In this document: in pieces, positions 62,995 through 64,000 of the stretch | Layout: each line of letters starts with the position of its first letter | Position numbering within the stretch: position 1 is the stretch's first letter | Origin: Meiothermus sp. CFH 77666 | GTDB taxonomy: Bacteria > Deinococcota > Deinococci > Deinococcales > Thermaceae | Assembly: GCF_017497985.1 (NCBI RefSeq) | Contig: NZ_JAGDFV010000005.1 | Span: 86,941 to 150,940, forward strand | Reading direction: 5' to 3' | DNA: 64,000 nt | The notes under the pieces: model-generated | Databases searched by the model: none | Told to the model about the DNA's origin: nothing | The model's input: the letters and a program-made list of their open reading frames with translations, nothing else | Program-made: the position numbers and the translations under genes

Positions 62995-63064
62995 GGCGGC
63001 TACTATTCTGTCCAGGACAAAGCTTTTTGAAGTCGGATGGTTAACATACGTGAATAGTGCCCTA
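62995..63064 (-). repeat. Dispersed short repeat, copy E
   Basis: From the minus strand it begins TAGGGCACTATTCACGTATG, where TAG is the stop codon of the adjacent dehydrogenase, then CCATCCGACTTCAAAAAGC and TTTGTCCTGGACAGAATAG. The order matches copy D, including the TTTGTCCTGGACAGAA core, with several substitutions. It lies between convergent genes. Confidence 0.7.
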
Positions 63065-63820
63065 CCGTGCAGTCCAGCCCAGATCGATCACCTGGGCCGA
63101 ACCGGTAATGGCCCCTGCCTTGTCGGAGGCCAGAAACAGAGCGTATTCGGCCACCTCCTCCGGCTCGATCAAGCGCTTGATAGCTGCCGGGGCCAGCATC
63201 ACCTTTTCGATGACCTCGGCCTCGGAGATGCCCAGGGTGCGGGCCTGGTCGGCAATCTGGCTCTCGACAATGCCGGTCTTGACGTAGGCCGGGCAGATGG
63301 CGTTGCAGGTGATGCCGTACTCGGCCACTTCCAACGCCACCGTCTTGGTCAGGCCCATCAAGCCATGCTTGGCCGAGATGTAGGCCGACTTGTAGGGACT
63401 GGCCACCAGCCCGTGCAACGAAGAAATGTTCAGGATGCGGCCCCACCGGCGGGCTTTCATACCCGGCAGGGTGTACTTGATGAGCTGGAAAGGAGCTGTC
63501 AGGAGCACCTGGAGCATCATGTTCCAGGTTTCCTCGGGGTACTCGTCTACCGGGTTGATACGCTGCAAACCGGCGTTGTTGACCAGAATGTCAATGGGGC
63601 CCTGCTCGAGGGCCCGCTGGGCGAGCGTCTTGACCGCGGTCTGATCGGACAGGTCGGCCTGGAGAAAGACCCCGCCGACGGCCTGCGCAACCTCGGCTGC
63701 AGCAGGGGAGAGGTCGTTCAGGATGACCCTGGCCCCTTCCCTGGCGAACACTTCCGCTATGGCCTTTCCAATGCCGCTTCCGGCCCCGGTAATGAGGGCG
63801 GTTTTGCCTTGGAGAATCAT
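63062..63820 (-). CDS. 3-hydroxybutyrate dehydrogenase-like SDR
   Basis: The enzyme interconverts D-3-hydroxybutyrate and acetoacetate with NAD. The 252-residue SDR has TGAGSGIGKAIAE, an NNAGLQ segment, the triad S134, Y147, K151 within NISSLHGLVASPYKSAYISA, CNAICPAYVKTGIVESQIAD and a C-terminal ITGSAQVIDLGWTAR ending with the Trp-Thr-Ala typical of BdhA. Leaderless start: GATAAT lies six bases before the ATG. The stop is provided by a dispersed repeat. Confidence 0.9.
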   Translation of the reverse strand: MILQGKTALITGAGSGIGKAIAEVFAREGARVILNDLSPAAAEVAQAVGGVFLQADLSDQTAVKTLAQRALEQGPIDILVNNAGLQRINPVDEYPEETWNMMLQVLLTAPFQLIKYTLPGMKARRWGRILNISSLHGLVASPYKSAYISAKHGLMGLTKTVALEVAEYGITCNAICPAYVKTGIVESQIADQARTLGISEAEVIEKVMLAPAAIKRLIEPEEVAEYALFLASDKAGAITGSAQVIDLGWTAR

Positions 63821-63826
63821 GGCTTC

Positions 63827-63832
63827 ATTATC
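63827..63832 (-). promoter_or_regulatory. -10 box of the 3-hydroxybutyrate dehydrogenase gene (leaderless)
   Basis: GATAAT on the minus strand, six bases before the ATG at 63820. The remaining bases to the window edge show no further gene. Confidence 0.45.
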
Positions 63833-64000
63833 CTGTAAACTTGAACACCTTGGATATTCAAGGAGGTGGGAAGCAGGCTTTTATCACAACCCTCGGATTA
63901 GCTTGAGTAGAGGATAGGGATTAGCCGAGAACTTTCTAACCGAGCGCAACACCGGCCACTTTTTGAGGTGCAAGAGGCTCAGGATTACATCTCGTAAGTA

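Overview
The window is about 64 kb of high-GC bacterial chromosome. It most likely comes from Meiothermus or a close Thermaceae relative. This is inferred from a short Thermus-type IF2 (571 residues), a fused SecDF, an Omp85-type outer-membrane assembly protein, many genes that start 6-8 bases after a -10 box with no ribosome binding site, and heavy use of the palindrome CTCGAG. No rRNA operon, CRISPR array, prophage or intact insertion sequence was seen. Most content is chromosomal core, with a few accessory or unrecognised genes.

Layout. 1-4.6 kb: minus-strand division and cell-wall operon mraZ-rsmH-ftsL-like-ftsI-murF-lipoprotein (cut by the window edge), headed by an array of GTGGG boxes that is probably the MraZ operator. 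4.8-12.3 kb: two DMT transporters, an HNH protein, RNase P RNA, a Nudix hydrolase, two small unknowns, YqeY, purH, family-4 uracil-DNA glycosylase and one small unknown. 12.7-19.3 kb: a degenerate kinase-like membrane protein, guaA, fused secDF, and a separate protein resembling only the SecD P1 head. 19.5-23.6 kb: rimP-nusA-ylxR-infB operon and tRNA-Leu(CAG). 24.2-28.1 kb: potABCD-type polyamine transporter. 28.4-32.5 kb: two small cytochromes c, a PadR-type regulator facing a perfect 25-bp palindrome, and modABC. 32.6-36.6 kb: tatA, rodA, a 34-residue membrane peptide, a thiolase, DUF4342 and DUF503 proteins. 36.9-40.7 kb: an operon of an ATE/Bpt-like aminoacyl transferase, a molybdopterin oxidoreductase of the FdhF/YdeP type and fdhD. 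40.9-45.7 kb: alpha/beta hydrolase, BamA/Omp85, TPR membrane protein. 45.9-49.3 kb: a DUF433/DUF5615 toxin-antitoxin-like pair translationally coupled to HMG-CoA lyase, a FUN14 protein and a dienoyl-CoA-reductase-like SDR. 50-57.5 kb: LemA, DUF2207 protein, HD-domain protein, ispF, a TRIC-type channel, a two-module beta-helix protein. 57.8-63.8 kb: a cyclase-STAND-TPR signalling protein, dnaG and a 3-hydroxybutyrate dehydrogenase.

How the genes fit together. Molybdenum uptake (modABC), a Mo oxidoreductase and its sulfurtransferase fdhD lie within 10 kb and plausibly serve one another. Thiolase, HMG-CoA lyase, dienoyl-CoA-reductase-like SDR and 3-hydroxybutyrate dehydrogenase are enzymes of fatty-acid and ketone-body metabolism, but they are dispersed rather than in one operon. 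Envelope biogenesis is prominent: mra operon, rodA, secDF, tatA, bamA.

The least explained content is two families of dispersed intergenic repeats. One is a composite element of about 270 bp built from two hairpin modules that also occur separately. The other is a 60-90 bp element carrying a TTGTCC-GGACAA-type inverted repeat. Several copies end exactly on the stop codon of the neighbouring gene. Other second-look items are the SecD-P1-only protein, the kinase-like protein without catalytic motifs, the aminoacyl transferase lacking the usual cysteines, and a Ca-binding-type loop in the BamA barrel. All assignments come from reading the sequence by eye; no database search was run.
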